Notes: generated from the letters alone by a model not told the origin. A stretch of 64,000 nucleotides of DNA from Hyperoodon ampullatus (GCA_949752795.1 OX457061.1:126819530-126883529), one strand, 5' to 3'. Shown: positions 1 to 11,684, numbered from the stretch's first letter. Numbers and translations: made by a program.

Positions 1-540
1 TGTACAGATACTTAGCGTATGTTTTAAACATAAGTTAAAACAGGGTAAATATATTGTGATTGGTTTCATGACATACCAAGAGGATATGCATACCTTATTT
101 TTAAAGTTTTTTGAGGTATAATGGATATATAAAAATTGCATACATTTAATATATACATGTTAATGCGTTTGGACATATGCATACACCTGTGATATCATTG
201 CCACAACAAAGGCACTAAACATATCCACCATGTCCAAAATTTTTCTTCTGGTTTTATTTATTTATTTAGCTAAGAATACTTACCATGAGATTTATCCTCT
301 TTATGTAGTTTAAAGTACACAGTACTGTATTGTTAACATAGATACTATGTTGTAGAGAAGATCTACAGAAATTATTTAACCTGCATAACAATAATTTATA
401 TTCAGTGAAAAACAATTCCCCATTTCCACCTCCACCCAGCCCCTGACAATAGTCTCTGCTTCTATGAGTATGACTATTTTAGGTCCCCCATGTAAGTGGA
501 ATCATGCAGTATTTGTCCTTCTGTGAGGCTTATTTTACTT
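1..540. other. AT-rich sequence, nothing recognised
   Basis: No exon, tRNA or clear repeat was seen. It presumably belongs to a DDX60 intron. Confidence 0.4.
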
Positions 541-1570
541 AACATAATGTCCTCTAGGTACATCCATGTTGATCTCCTTTTTTAACAATGAATAATATTC
601 CACTGTATGTATACAGCACACTTATCGATTCGTCTTGTTGATACACACTTGGGTTGTCTGTATGTCTTGCCTGTTGTGAATAATGTTTCAGTGAACATGG
701 ATGTACAGGTATCTCTTCAACGTCCTGATTGCAACCCTTTTTGATATATACCCAGATGTGGAATTGCTGGATCATATGATAGTTCTATTTTTTAATATTT
801 TAAAGAAAACTTTGTATGTTTTTCATAGTGGCTGCACCAATTTACATTCCCACCAACAGTGTATAGGGTTCGAATTTTTCTACATTAAAAAATTTTCTTC
901 AACCCTTATAATCTTGTTTTTTTTTGATGATAGCCATTCTAACAGGTATGAGGTGCTATCTCATTGTGGTTTGGATCTGCATTTCACTGATGATTAGTGA
1001 TGCTGAGCAACTTTTAATATACATGATGGCAATTTGTATGCCTTCTTTGAAGAAATGTCTTTTCAAGTCCTTTGCCCGTTTTTCTTTTGTTTTTGTTTTT
1101 TGTGTTTTTGTTTGTTTTGCTATTGAGTTGTACTAGATTCTTACGTATTTTGGATATTACCCCTTATCAGATGGTTGGTTTAGAAATATTTTCTCCCATT
1201 CCAGAAATGCCTTTTCACTCTGTTGATTATTTCTTTTGCTGTGCAGAAGGTTTTTAGTTTGATGTAGTCCCACTTGTTTATTTTCACTTGTGTTGCCTAT
1301 ACTTTTGATGTTACATTAAAAAATCATGGCCAAAGCCAATGTCGCTATATTTTCTTTTATTAATTTTACAGTTTTAGGTCTTACATTTAAGTCTTTAATC
1401 CGTTTTGAGTTTCTTTTTATGTACCGCATATGGTAGGGGTCCAATTTCAATATTCTACATGTATATATCATTTTGCCAATACCATTTTTGAAAAGACTAT
1501 CCTTTCTCTATTGTGTGTTATTGGTACCTTTGTCAAATATATGCTGGTAATATATATGTGAAATTTGTTT
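541..1570 (-). repeat. Old LINE-1 fragment (ORF2 3' part), antisense
   Basis: Reads on the minus strand as degenerate ORF2 end and 3' region: the 'addition of sub-zero' type tract taatattccactgtatg, then gatcatatgatagttct. Many indels; no long frame survives. Confidence 0.75.
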
Positions 1571-1639
1571 CTGGACCAGAAACACCTTAATTGCCTTAAA
1601 ATTGAACAAACTCATTTCATTTCTAAATACACATAAGAC

Positions 1640-2495
1640 AAAAAATAAATAAAATGGAAATTATCAAATATTTTAGTTAAATGATAATGAAGAATACATA
1701 CAAATATAAGATGTGATTTATGCAATGATTAGATAGACATTTATAGCCTTTATAACCACATCTTAGAAAAGAAGACAGGCTGAAAAAAAATCAAATGATT
1801 TGACTTTTCAGCTTAAGGAGTTAGGAGAAAACAAAACAAAGCAAAATAAATAAAACAGAATATCTAACCTAAGGGAAATACAAGAAAAAGAATAATAAAA
1901 TGAGAACAGAAATAAAGTAAATTGAGAACAATTGTAAAAAAAGGGAAATCAGCAAGGCCTAAGTTGCTTCTTTGGTAAGATTTATAATAAAAGTGATGAA
2001 TACACAGCAAGACTCATTGACAAAGAAGGGAGAGAAAGCACAAATTACAATTATCAGGAAAGAAAATGAGACATTATTACAGATCTTATGTAGTACATCA
2101 AATGGAAAAAACATTTGACTATTTGGACAAAATGGGCAAATTCCTAGAAAATGCAACTTTCTAAAACTAACCAAGGACTATATGAATAATTTAATATCTG
2201 ATAACTATTAAAGAAATGTAACCAATTATTTTTTTTTAATTTCCCATTTAAAAAAACCCAGGTTCAGATGGCTTCAGTGGTGAACTTTTTTAAACATTTA
2301 AAGAGTAACAGCAAATTTTCACAAACTCTTCTAGAGAATATAAAAAGAGGGAGCAAAACTTAAACTTAATATCAAAACTTGACAAGGACATTATAAAAAA
2401 TTAGAGATGCATCTCTTTTATGAAAATATAGATGGAAGAATAATTAACAAAATATTAGAAGAATGAATCCAGTGGTGTTTTAAAGACCCTCACAA
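1640..2495 (+). repeat. Old LINE-1 ORF2 fragment, sense
   Basis: Plus-strand ORF2-like sequence including a degraded reverse-transcriptase stretch (aaacccaggttcagatggct, the 'PGSDGF' region). Interrupted by stops and indels. Confidence 0.65.
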
Positions 2496-2905
2496 TTAAG
2501 TGAGGTTTATTCCAGGCACAAAGGGGACTTTATATTGTTGCTTGCTTTCCAAACATGTCACTAGATTCTTTGAAATATTCACAAGTCTAATGTCATTTGA
2601 GGGCATACTTCTGTTTAAAAGAGTTTTGATTAAATAGCATGAAAACAAATTTTTAAGAGTAAAGGTATTGGTTTTTATAACACAAACAGGAATAAAAAAT
2701 GAATTTCACCTGAATTTCATAGATGAAGGACTGGAACAGTTACATTACTGAATAGATAGATAACTATAGAATTATATTACATTGTTCTTTGCAGTTCTTC
2801 TAAACTTTCAGTTTTCAAGGATGGTACATAAATCTCTCTGAAAAATATTTGGCCTCCAGTTTTTTCTTTTTGTTTTTCTTTTTGATGACCTCCTTGATGA
2901 TTTAG

Positions 2906-3053
2906 GTGTTTCTGGAGGATCTCCCTGAGGACTTCAAGGCTGCTCTAGATGAGTATAACACAAACGTGACAAAGGACTTTGCCTCTTTCCTACTGACTGT
3001 TTCCAAACTGGCTGATATGAAACAAGAACATCAGCTCCCATTGTCAAAAATAG
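2906..3053 (+). CDS. DDX60: DDX60 C-terminal exon a
   Basis: 148 bp. Acceptor TTTAG just before 2906 and donor GTAAGT at 3054. It begins in phase 0 with GTG TTT CTG (VFLEDLPEDF) and ends in phase 1 after one base of a codon. An internal start here would be wrong, because the first codon is an internal valine after a splice acceptor. The encoded stretch is acidic and amphipathic (EDLPEDFKAALDEYN). No earlier exon was found to the left, where 540-2490 is L1 debris. Confidence 0.88.
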
Positions 3054-5231
3054 GTAAGTGTATCTTAGCTCCATTGTGGAACAGTTTAAAAAATAAATAA
3101 TCTTGCCTAAGAACCTTTTATCCCATAAACAGAGTAGAGCCCTGGAAAGATCAGTCTGCCTTAGAATAAGGGGGTCCTTTCTGCTCTCTCAAGGAAGAAG
3201 GTATGATTATTAGAATTAAGTAAAGGACGGCTTCCCTGGTGGCGCAGTGGTTGAGAGTCCGCCTGCTGAGGCAGGGGACACGGGTTCATGCCCTGGTCCG
3301 GGAAGATCCCACATGCCGCGGAGCGGCTGGGCCCGTGAGCCATGGCCGCTGAGCCTGCGCGTCCGGAGCCTGTGCTCCGCAACGGGAGAGGCCACAACAG
3401 TGAGAGGCCCATGTACCGCAAAAAAAAAAAAAAAAAAGAAGAAGAAGTAAAGGACAGTGGAGAATGACATTGAATAGAGTCATTTATAAACCATCTTGAT
3501 TAAAGGTTGGGTTTGGGACAAGCCTGGAAAATGGAGTAAGGACACCTATGAGATGAGGAGAAACAAGAAGCGATTCTGTCACTTTTTCCTTGAGAGGAGC
3601 TGTGCATGGTGGTCATGAGCATAAACTCTGTGCATATGACCTGAGTCCAAGCTCTGGCTCTGCTACTTGTTAGCAGTGGGACTTCGAGCAGGGGACTCCA
3701 TATTCCTGCCTCGATTTTCTCAACAGATAAATGAGGAGGATAACACTGTCCACCTAGGGTGAGCTTTAAATAGTTAAGCCAATGTCTGTAACTATCTCCA
3801 AACAGCACGTAGCACGTGGTCTGCACTCCTAATCTTTGCTCTTACTTTTCATGAGCTATTGGATGGAAATCTTCTGGGAGAAACTAAACTGGAAACGGTG
3901 ACAGGGATACAGGGAAAGGGGTGAGCTCTGGGTAGCCATTTCCTGGTTTCCTAACATCCTCAGCTGGAAGAAGTCAGGGAGGAGGACCGTGTAGCTTCCT
4001 GGACAGCGTGAAAGCAGGAAGCAGACAGTGACAGTGGGTGTGGCGAGCATCCAGAGGAGGAAGAAAAGGAGCGGGAAGGTTCGGCCTCAGTCACAGATGA
4101 GAGCCCACTCTGAACGCGCCCTCCGGTGCTTTACAAAGGGAGGAATGGAAAACACACTGCTGCTCATATGCCATTTCCAAACCTGCGGATGGTGGCTGCT
4201 TGAATCAATCAGCCTGTCTAGAAGGATTCTGCAGCCAAGTCTGAGTTCGGTGGGAAAAAGGACCAAGGTAATAACAACAATTCTGGGCTAAAAGAGGATA
4301 CAATTTAAATTTAGTCTTTTATGACCTGTTGATCCGAGCAACTAAAATATAATACAAAATCTTACACTGTTGGTAATAGTGTTAATAACTAACATTTATT
4401 GAATGCGTTCTACGCCAGGATGTGCTGCTACTGCAGGTGATCTGTCTTATTCAGTCTTCATTACAGTGTTGGTCCTTGAAAGTTGAATGGCTCCCCTTTG
4501 CCGCCTGGTCTAGAGCAGGTGTGTAAAGCTTGGCAATCTGGCTTCATCTTCAAAGCTGATTTGTGCCAACCTCTTATGGCCAGATTTCTCAGGTAAAGAG
4601 TGTGAAGACTCGCAACTTGTGTCTCACTTGATGAGCTGCAAGGAAGGAAGAATAGCCATTTCTCCGTTTGCCTGTCTGTCTGGGAACTCTGATGGCAATT
4701 TGCTTCATCTAGAAACTTCAGACCATGTAAGTGGAAAACGAGGCTTATAAATAAAATGTCTTTAAGAAAGAATTGGATTTATACTTCTAGGCAGCTTAGC
4801 AAGGACTTCAACTTCCCCAAATTGAAAAGCATTTCACATGCATCAACAGAAATATCCAGGAAAAGGTGCTCTTGAGGCCAGCTTCTCACCCTGGCCTGAG
4901 GAACCCTGTTCCATTATACAGAAATCCAGGATCACCACTTTTCTGGAGATTGACAGAGGTTTCCTGTGAAAAGAGCACATAAAACTATCTTCAGGCTTTC
5001 CCAGTATTGCTGTAGACGCTGTAAATCCCATATATTCTGGATCAGTGACGTCAAAAATGAAGTATAAAGAACTAGATACATTGCAAATATGCTGGATAAC
5101 CCATTTGAATGTTGGAATAAACCTGTGGAAATTTAAGTGTAGTTGATTTACAATGTTGTGTTAATTTCTTGTGTACAGCAAAGTGATTCAGGTATATATA
5201 TACATACACACACATGCACACACACACAAAC

Positions 5232-5285
<54 letters not shown>

Positions 5286-8200
5286 TTTTTCATATTCTTT
5301 TCCATTATGGTTTCTCACAGAATACTGAATATAGTTCCCTGTGCCATACAGTAGGACCTTGCTGTTTATCCATCCTATAGATACTAGTTTGCATCTGCTA
5401 ATCCCAAACTCCCAAACCATCCCTCCTCTACCCTGTCCTCCCCTTTGGCAACAAGTCTGTTCTCTATGACTGTGTGTTTCTGTTTCATAGAGAGGTTCAT
5501 TTGTGTCATATTTTAGATTCCACATATAAGTGATATCATCTGGTATTTTTCTCTTTCTGACTGTGCTTAATATGATAATCTCTAGGTCCATCTGTGTAGC
5601 TGCAAATTACATTATTTTATTCTTTTTTATGGCTGAGTAATATTCCATTGTATATATGTATACCACATTTGCTTTATCCAGTCATCTGTTGATGGACATT
5701 GAACTTGCTTCCATGCCTTTGCTATTGTAAATAGTGCTGCTGTGAACACTGGGGTACATATATCTTTTCCAATCATGGTTTTTGTCTTTTCTGGATATAT
5801 GCCCAGGAGTGGGATCAGTGGATCATATGGTACCTCTATTTTTAGTTTTTTGAGAAACCTCCACACTGTTTTCAGAGAATTTTGAAAAACTGTATAGACC
5901 CTTATGCATTTTAAATAGACACATATATTTTTATCATATATTTAAATAGTTTCTAATGATACAGATTACATTTTCAGATAAATGTTGATATGTTAAAATA
6001 GAACCATTGCATCATCCTTTTAAATGTATAAAATGGAATATAAATATTAAAGTGTTTTAACACCCATAACTGTCAAAAACAGTCAAGAATAAAATTTTTA
6101 ATGATTTAAATTTTGATATAGTTCTTTTCCTCTTGTGTTTAGATTCTGCATTTCCCCACATAATTTTACCTTACTTATCCACCAATTCCCCTTGATTGCA
6201 AATCTTCCAGATTTTCAGGGTCAAAACAATTTTCTGGATCGTAACGGAACAAGAATATTTTAAGGACTTTTAATAATAATAACTTTCTGAGCTACTCCCC
6301 AGTCATTTTAGAAAGTAGCTGTACCAGTGTGCACTCTCACTGGCCCTGCACTAGAGTTCCTGTTGACCCCATAGAGTTTTCAGAAAATGAGCAGACATGG
6401 AAAACTACTGATGTGCTTTCTTCCTTTTCTTATTTTCCTTTTCCTTTCCCCTCCATCTTCCTCCCCTTCCCTTTTGTTCCAGTAATTGGAATCCAAAGAT
6501 TGTCAGAGTTCCTCAGTTTAAGCCTTCTTTCCAGACATGCAAGGCACCAGCTCCCTGACACTCTGTGTACAAAGGCATTTCCTGCACCAATTAGGTTACT
6601 GATAAAATTTTAAATTAGCTTTTCTTTCCTAGTGAGTCTTGCTGTATTCTAGTGGCCGGGTAGCTAAAATTTTTATTGTACGTTGTGAGGCAGTGATGTT
6701 CATCGGTGGAGCCAAGCCATCCTACTGTCCTACTTGGGACAGCACTACCTCAGTGTGTATGAGGGACACCCTCTTCCTTCACTGTGAAGAGTGTGCTTTA
6801 AAAAACATGTTGATTCTAGGAAGGAACTATGAAGCACAATGTAAGAAATCATAAACTTTCTTTACACATAAATAATAAATTAAGGAGAGCTCTATTTCTT
6901 CAGGTCACTCTGCGCACCATTGGCATTGATAGCACTCAGGCTCCTGTGCTGAGGCCACAGGAATTTGATCACCAAGGAAGAAGAATGCAGCTCAATGCTT
7001 ATGCACTCGATTTCTATAAACACGGTTCCTTGACAGGATTGGTCCAGGACAACAGGTGTGTTTTATCTGTCTCCGTCTCCATCTCCCTCCCCAGCCATCC
7101 CCAGCATCCCCGTCATCCCCAGCATCTCCGTCAACCCCAGCATCCCCGTCAACCCCAGCATCCCTGTCATCCCCAGCATCCCCGTCGTCCCCAGCATCTC
7201 CGTCATCCCCAGCATCTCCGTCATCCCTGTTGTCCCCAGCATCCCCGTCAACCCCAGCATCCCCGTCATCCCCAGCATCCCCATCTCTACCTCTACTTCT
7301 CTGTATCCTTTTCACCTCTACCTCTCTCTCTCTGTCATTTCCACCTCTGCCTCTACCTCTAGTTCTATTTCTATATCCATCTTCATCTGCATCTTTACAT
7401 CTAATAAATGAATGTAATAAATATTAGGCAAACACCTTCTTATAATTTCAAGTATAGGTTAATCATGCTAAACATACTGAAATTTTTTCTTACAGACTAA
7501 GGGCAAAAGAAAATACATTTGGTGGTATTGTTATTCGTGTTTGACCAGCAAAATCTTGAAACTTAGGCTGACTTAGTGTAAAGATTTACAGTACAGTTAT
7601 CAATATTTGCACATGTTCACAGATATGTTTTTTATTTAGTACTATTTATTATTATATATTTAAAAAATGGATAACAATAACAAATAATGCCATGCTCTGC
7701 ATTGTCTGAGAGAAGTATATGAAAAGAATATAATTCACACATCTGAGGACTGAGACTATGACAGTTGTTTTAACTCTTTGGCAGGGAAGCCATTTTCAAA
7801 AACAGTGTGCAGGGATTTACTGGGAATGGAGAAATTGGCCCAGTCACTGAGCACATGGACGTGTGTGTGGGTGTGTTGGGGGAGGGGAATTCTGTCACAT
7901 CATTGGGAATTCAGTGTGCATTTTAAATACATTTTGAACAATCTTTAGTGAATTCAAGTATTTAAAACTTCTGACCCTCTTGAGAAACACATCATTTTTG
8001 ACAGTAGGACTCATTATTGTGAATAAAGTAGTTGTGACACCAGTGAGTAATTCACTTGGTTCTTCTCTTTGACTCTCTGGCCCCATCCATGCTCCTGATC
8101 TTGACTTTCCAACTTGGGTTTCTCCTAGAAGGTCAGCCTCCCATGTTCATTGCTTATCTCTGGTTGTGAACTTGTGACTGGAGTTCATAATTGTCATTCT

Positions 8201-10381
8201 CACAGATTAAATCATCTGGGAGTCTGTGGCAGAAATGATTTTAGTAAATACATCTTGACAGACAAAAGTAATCCATTAATGACCAATCCAACATTTCAAT
8301 ATGAAATAAATTCTTTAATGTCTTTATACCATTAATTTTCAAAATGTTGTTTTGTTTAGGATGAATGAAGGAGCTGCTTATCAGTTGTTGAAAGATTTTT
8401 GCCTCACCATTCAATCTATCAGGTATGATATACATTTTAAATATTGATTTCAGATTTTCTAATAATTTAATGGTAATTTGAAAACTGTTGAGCTCATACT
8501 TAAAGGTGCCCCTGAGCCTCTTAGGTGCCAAGCATTTCAGCTCCCCAGAGACTTTGTAGACCTTCTCCTCAACTCTCTGTTGCATTGTTTCTATAATAGA
8601 ACTAATTCCAAAATCCATGAACTTTCACCTAGACCAGAGCCTCAGCCCAGGCACTTTAGACCAACAGGCAGCAGTATCCCAAAGCTTCAAGAATCCCTAG
8701 ACCCTCACGTTCTCAGTTTCCACAACCAAGTTTTCCATTTTAGTTAATGATACGTAAAAACATAGGCGCGAGGATGAGATCTGAGGACTGAGAACAAAAA
8801 CCAGTGAGTTAGATGGTATGTGTCACATTATATCTCTTGAATATTGTTCAGGAGGAAATGTCCAGGAGTCACAATTGTGAGTCTGTAACTAGGAGGAAAT
8901 TCAGTATTGTGGGTACAGAGCTGGTCATTCTTTGCAGTAGGTCAATGAAGACACCAGGGAAAAACTGGACCTCTAGTGGAATCAAGGCAGGTACAGGTTA
9001 CAAAAGGCTGATGAAAGGTCAGGTCCTGACTGTTCCAAGTCCTTGATGAGCCCAGCTGCACTGTCCATCCTTGGATTTCCTCTCTCCATTCTCGTCACCT
9101 GGGTATCAGTTCCTTATTGCTGCTGTAACAAATGACCACAAACATAGTGTTTAAACCAACACAACTTTAGTGTCTTACAGTTCTGGAGGTCAGAGGTCCA
9201 AAACGGGTCTCACTGGGCTGAAATCAAGGTGTTGTCAGTCTGCATTCCTTTCTGGAGCCTCTGGGACAATCTATTTGGTTGTCTTTTCCAGCTTCTAGAT
9301 GCTTTGATTTGGCCCCTTCTGTCTTCAAAGCCAGCATTGGGGGCCAGATTCTTATATCAGGTCACTCTGACATTCACTCTCTCCTGCCCCCTGTCTTCTA
9401 CTTAGAATGACCTTTGTGACAACAGTGGGCCACCCAGATAATCCAGGTTAATTTCCCCACCTCAAGGTCAGCCAATTAGCAACTTCAATTCCATTTACAG
9501 CCTTAATTCTCCTTTGCCATGTAACCTAAGGATTTATAAATTTCTAGGGATTAGGACATGGATATCTTTGTGGGCCATTATTTTGTTTATCATACCATGT
9601 TTTCTTAATTTTCTCATACATCTAGGTAAACAGAGGATTGCTTTGCTTTTTGTAGAGGTAGTTGCCTGTGGGTTTAAGTACATACTGAAAAAAAAAAACC
9701 CACAAAATGACTCCATAAAAAAAAATGTGGGGAAAAAGAAGGGGATTTGTGTTGCTATTATTGAAGGGAGGAGGGATCTGGTTACATGGGACTTGGTGGC
9801 CATTAAAATCCTCTTGGGGGCTTCCCTGGTGGCGCAGTGGTTGAGAGTCCGCCTGCCGATGCAGGGGACACGGGTTTGTGCCCCGGTCCGGGAAGATCCC
9901 ACATGCCGCGGAGCGGCTGGGCCTGTGAGCCATGGCCGCTGAGCCTGCGCGTCCGGAGCCTGTGCTCCGCAACGGGAGAGGCCACAACAGTGAGAGGCCC
10001 GCGTACTGCAAAAAAAAAAAAAAAAAAAAAAAATCCTCTTGGTAAAATACAGGGAGAGGAGCTGCATGGTGATTGTCTTGATTGATTGATTCATTGACAA
10101 GGTGTTTTTTTTGTTGTTTTTGAGATAAATATGTTCCTTATGATTCTTTTCCTCATTTTGCTCACATTTCATCATCTAGTGGGATTTACTTAGCTCTACC
10201 TCCCTGGGGAAAGCCCTTCTTATGATACTGACTCTCAGTAGAATGGGTGAGTTTTATGTGTATCTGTATTTCCATTTACAGTGTTTCTTTGCGTGAACTA
10301 TGTGAAAATGAAGAGGACAACGTGGTCTTAGCATTTGAACAATTGAGTAAAACCTTTTTTGAAAAATTTAGTAACATTTGA
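2906..10381 (+). CDS. DDX60: DDX60-family helicase, last five coding exons (gene continues off left edge)
   Basis: Five exons (2906-3053, 4584-4726, 6904-7055, 8360-8422, 10282-10381) join in frame to 202 codons including TGA. Every boundary is AG/GT and the phases agree (1, 0, 2, 2). The product is the C-terminal tail of a DDX60-type protein, with recognisable segments VFLEDLPEDFKAALDEYN, FSGKECEDSQLVSHLMSCKE, LNAYALDFYKHGSLTGLVQD and SLRELCENEEDNVVLAFEQL. DDX60 is a cytosolic, interferon-induced Ski2-like DExD/H helicase linked to RIG-I-type sensing and control of viral RNA. The helicase motor domains are not in this window. Introns carry CHR-2 SINEs, MIR, an L1 end and a minisatellite. The convergent neighbour ANXA10 supports the locus assignment (human 4q32.3). 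DDX60 and DDX60L cannot be separated with certainty from the tail alone. Confidence 0.87.
3229..3444 (+). repeat. CHR-2-type SINE, sense
   Basis: tRNA-related head ggcttccctggtggcgcagt, box-B-like gggttcatgcc, body, and an 18-A tail. Flanked by an 11-bp target duplication aagtaaaggac (3218-3228 and 3445-3455). It lies in a DDX60 intron in gene orientation. The family is typical of cetaceans. The short frames seen inside it on either strand are not genes. Confidence 0.95.
3604..3835 (+). repeat. MIR element
   Basis: Order of motifs matches MIR: tgagcataaactctg, tctgctacttgttagcagtg, gggacttcgagcaggg, core ttttctcaacagataaatga, and a 3' agcacgtagcacgtggt. Ancient mammal-wide tRNA-derived SINE in a DDX60 intron. 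Confidence 0.75.
4385..4480 (-). repeat. MIR fragment, antisense
   Basis: taacatttattgaatgcgtt followed by a degraded 'gccaggatgtgct' and a 'cttattcagtcttcatta' tract resembles the MIR 3' end read in reverse. It lies about 100 bp upstream of DDX60 exon b. Confidence 0.5.
4584..4726 (+). CDS. DDX60: DDX60 C-terminal exon b
   Basis: 143 bp. Acceptor CAG at 4581-4583 and donor GTAAGTGG at 4727. It continues the codon left open at 3053 and ends on a complete codon (CAT). It encodes FSGKECEDSQLVSHLMSCKE followed by a segment containing AISPFACLSGN. It has no ATG-initiated ORF of its own and is recognised by protein similarity, phase and splice sites. Confidence 0.85.
5128..5880 (-). repeat. LINE-1 3' end, antisense
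   Basis: Starts with the artiodactyl L1 3'-end signature (agtgtagttgatttacaatg, then tgtacagcaaagtgattcag) and runs into the ORF2 tail (ggctgagtaatattccattg; gatcatatggtacctctat). 5'-truncated copy in a DDX60 intron. An expanded TA microsatellite lies inside it. Confidence 0.9.
5192..5283. repeat. TA/CA microsatellite inside L1 3' end
   Basis: Short mixed TA and CA runs followed by an almost pure TA run of about 48 bp (5236-5283). This position in artiodactyl L1 3' ends is commonly an A/T dinucleotide tract. Confidence 0.9.
5881..6903 (+). other. DDX60 intron, no repeat recognised
   Basis: AT-rich intron sequence with a pyrimidine-rich stretch at about 6416-6480. Apparent short frames have no recognisable content. 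Confidence 0.4.
6904..7055 (+). CDS. DDX60: DDX60 C-terminal exon c
   Basis: 152 bp. Acceptor CTTCAG (6898-6903) follows a pyrimidine tract; donor is GTGTGT at 7056. It encodes VTLRTIGIDSTQAPVLRPQE, then LNAYALDFYKHGSLTGLVQDN, and ends in phase 2. Both the local pair of terminal exons (8360, 10282) and the distant pair (35267, 35429) can be joined to this phase. The donor is not a strong consensus. If it is skipped, the frame stays open through the adjacent minisatellite to 7362. Confidence 0.88.
7091..7287. repeat. 18-bp minisatellite (about 11 units) in a DDX60 intron
   Basis: Tandem units of the type ccccagcatccccgtcat with C/T and A/G variation, followed by a wider C/T-rich tail (to about 7385). 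It starts 35 bp after the donor of the DDX60 exon at 6904-7055. The unit length is a multiple of three and the units lack stops, so several frames on both strands stay open across it. Not CRISPR: there are no spacers. Confidence 0.93.
7440..8359 (+). other. DDX60 intron, nothing recognised
   Basis: AT-rich intron sequence between the minisatellite and the 63-bp exon. No clear repeat or regulatory site. Confidence 0.4.
8360..8422 (+). CDS. DDX60: DDX60 penultimate coding exon (proximal copy)
   Basis: 63 bp. Acceptor TTTGTTTAG and donor GTATGA at 8423. It starts and ends in phase 2. After the split AGG arginine codon it encodes MNEGAAYQLLKDFCLTIQSI. The ATG is internal, not a start. An exon of the same length and phase occurs at 35267-35329. 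Confidence 0.86.
8423..9099 (+). other. DDX60 intron, nothing recognised
   Basis: Non-repetitive by eye. A weak MIR-like or L2-like stretch around 8500-8700 could not be confirmed. Confidence 0.35.
9100..9605. repeat. Old mammal-wide interspersed repeat, family not assigned
   Basis: ttattgctgctgtaacaaat, ttacagttctggaggtcaga and gtctcactgggctgaaatca, followed by ccacccagataatccaggtt, form a sequence recurrent in all placental genomes (LTR/MaLR- or DNA-type). I recognise the repeat but not its exact name. Confidence 0.6.
9818..10033 (+). repeat. CHR-2-type SINE, sense
   Basis: Complete copy ending in about 24 A. Flanked by the target duplication aaatcctcttgg (9806-9817; 10031-10042). It lies in the last DDX60 intron in gene orientation. 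Confidence 0.95.
10282..10381 (+). CDS. DDX60: DDX60 terminal coding exon (proximal copy)
   Basis: 100 bp of coding sequence. Acceptor is TTTACAG ending at 10281. It encodes SVSLRELCENEEDNVVLAFE, continues QLSKTFFEKFSNI, and stops at TGA 10379-10381. The acidic patch followed by DNVVLAFEQLS is the typical end of DDX60 proteins. It lies 1,859 bp after the preceding exon, a gap enlarged by a CHR-2 SINE and an older repeat. Confidence 0.87.
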
Positions 10382-10790
10382 AAATGAAGTCTATCCGAAC
10401 TAATTAAAAGATTGCCTTGGGCATTTTTAAAGTCATATTTTATGATTCTCATGCTTTTTGTTGGGAATACATAGATGATGAAGTAGAAAAGGAAGCAGTT
10501 TGGAGTCAGGGTTCTGATCAAACTTGCCCTGCTCTCCTGTGAGCATCCTTGGATGAATCACTTAGTATCTCTAAACCTTGGCTTCTTCGTATCATTTAGT
10601 AACAATGGTTATGTCTCAGCTACTTTGTAGATTGATTGAGAAATGCAAGGATTTTGTATGAGATTGAAGAACAATGTTTGCTCTGTGAGGCCTAAACAAA
10701 TATTACATTCTCAACAATTTTCTCCTCAATGTTATAATTTGTAAAAAGTCTATTAAGGCTAGAATAAATGATTACAGTATCCTGATATTG
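10382..10790 (+). other. Probable 3' UTR of proximal DDX60 end
   Basis: AT-rich sequence after the stop codon with no repeat recognised. A canonical AATAAA lies at 10763-10768, about 385 bp after the stop, and is the first good poly(A) signal in sense. The 3' end is inferred. Confidence 0.45.
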
Positions 10791-10940
10791 AAATATATTC
10801 TCTCTATTTAATTTAAATGTGATTCCATGACTTAGATATGGCTGTTGGAAGAGTACCTTTTAGTGAACTTAAACTACTTTTTATAAGACATGATGGGAGT
10901 TTGGTATAAATTCCATGGTGCTTTAAATAAAACATACCTG

Positions 10941-11150
10941 GGGCTTCCCTGGTGGCGCAGTGGTTGAGAGTCCGCCTGCTGATGCAGGGGACGCGGGCTC
11001 GTGCCCCGGTCCGGGAAGATACCACATGCCGTGAAGTGGCTGGGCCCGTGAGCCGTGGCCGCTGAGCCTGCGCGTCTGGAGCCTGTGCTCCGCAACGGGA
11101 GAGGCCACAGCAGTGAGAGGCCCGCATACCGCAAAAAAAAAAAAAAAAAA
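10941..11150 (+). repeat. CHR-2-type SINE, sense
   Basis: Complete copy with 18-A tail and target duplication aaaacatacctg (10929-10940; 11147-11158). It lies just downstream of the proximal DDX60 3' UTR. Confidence 0.95.
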
Positions 11151-11159
11151 CATACCTGA

Positions 11160-11680
11160 TGATTTGGCTTGATTTTAATTCTACATAAGAAACTGAAAAC
11201 CACAAACAAATAAAATGGGTTTAATCTATTTACCGTTGGTCTCTTTGTGTTAAATTCACATGTCTTTCCATCCTCTTGCATACACATTTGCATTTTGTAG
11301 AACATAGTTCATATATGGTCACTTTCCTGCCCCAGCCTCACCTCAGTTTATCATTCTAGAACCTATTTTAGACCCTAAACTTGAACAGAGCATTTTTTTC
11401 CTCAGGGCAAGGTTTGCTCTCTCCTACCATCAAGATGTCTTACTGAAAGATGATCCCTTGTATGGCATTATTTATACACAGATTACATCGGCTTAGAAAA
11501 CCCCTGTGGTTCATTTTGTCTGGAGATAGAAGAAAACTCTTTTCCCTGGAACTGACCCATCCTTGCATGTGCCGTGTTAGGGGTCCCTCCTTTCTTTGTT
11601 GAAACTGATTTTCATTATTTTAAAACACGTGCTACAACAATTTCTGAACAACCAGACATTTAGAAACCAAAGCAGTGTTT
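11160..11680. other. Intergenic or intronic, nothing recognised
   Basis: No exon or clear repeat. Followed directly by LINE-1. Confidence 0.35.
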
Positions 11681-11684
11681 TTAC

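Noticed and set aside
7091..7287. CRISPR-like array
   Set aside because: Units are directly abutting with no unique spacers, in a mammalian intron: a minisatellite.
8361..8363. ATG at the start of the 63-bp DDX60 exon as a translation start
   Set aside because: It is an internal methionine after a phase-2 acceptor; the frame continues from the previous exon.
9534..10175. Minus-strand 213-codon open frame
   Set aside because: It runs through the CHR-2 SINE at 9818-10033 and flanking intron. The same peptide ([20 protein letters not shown]) recurs at every SINE copy, so it is repeat translation, not a gene.
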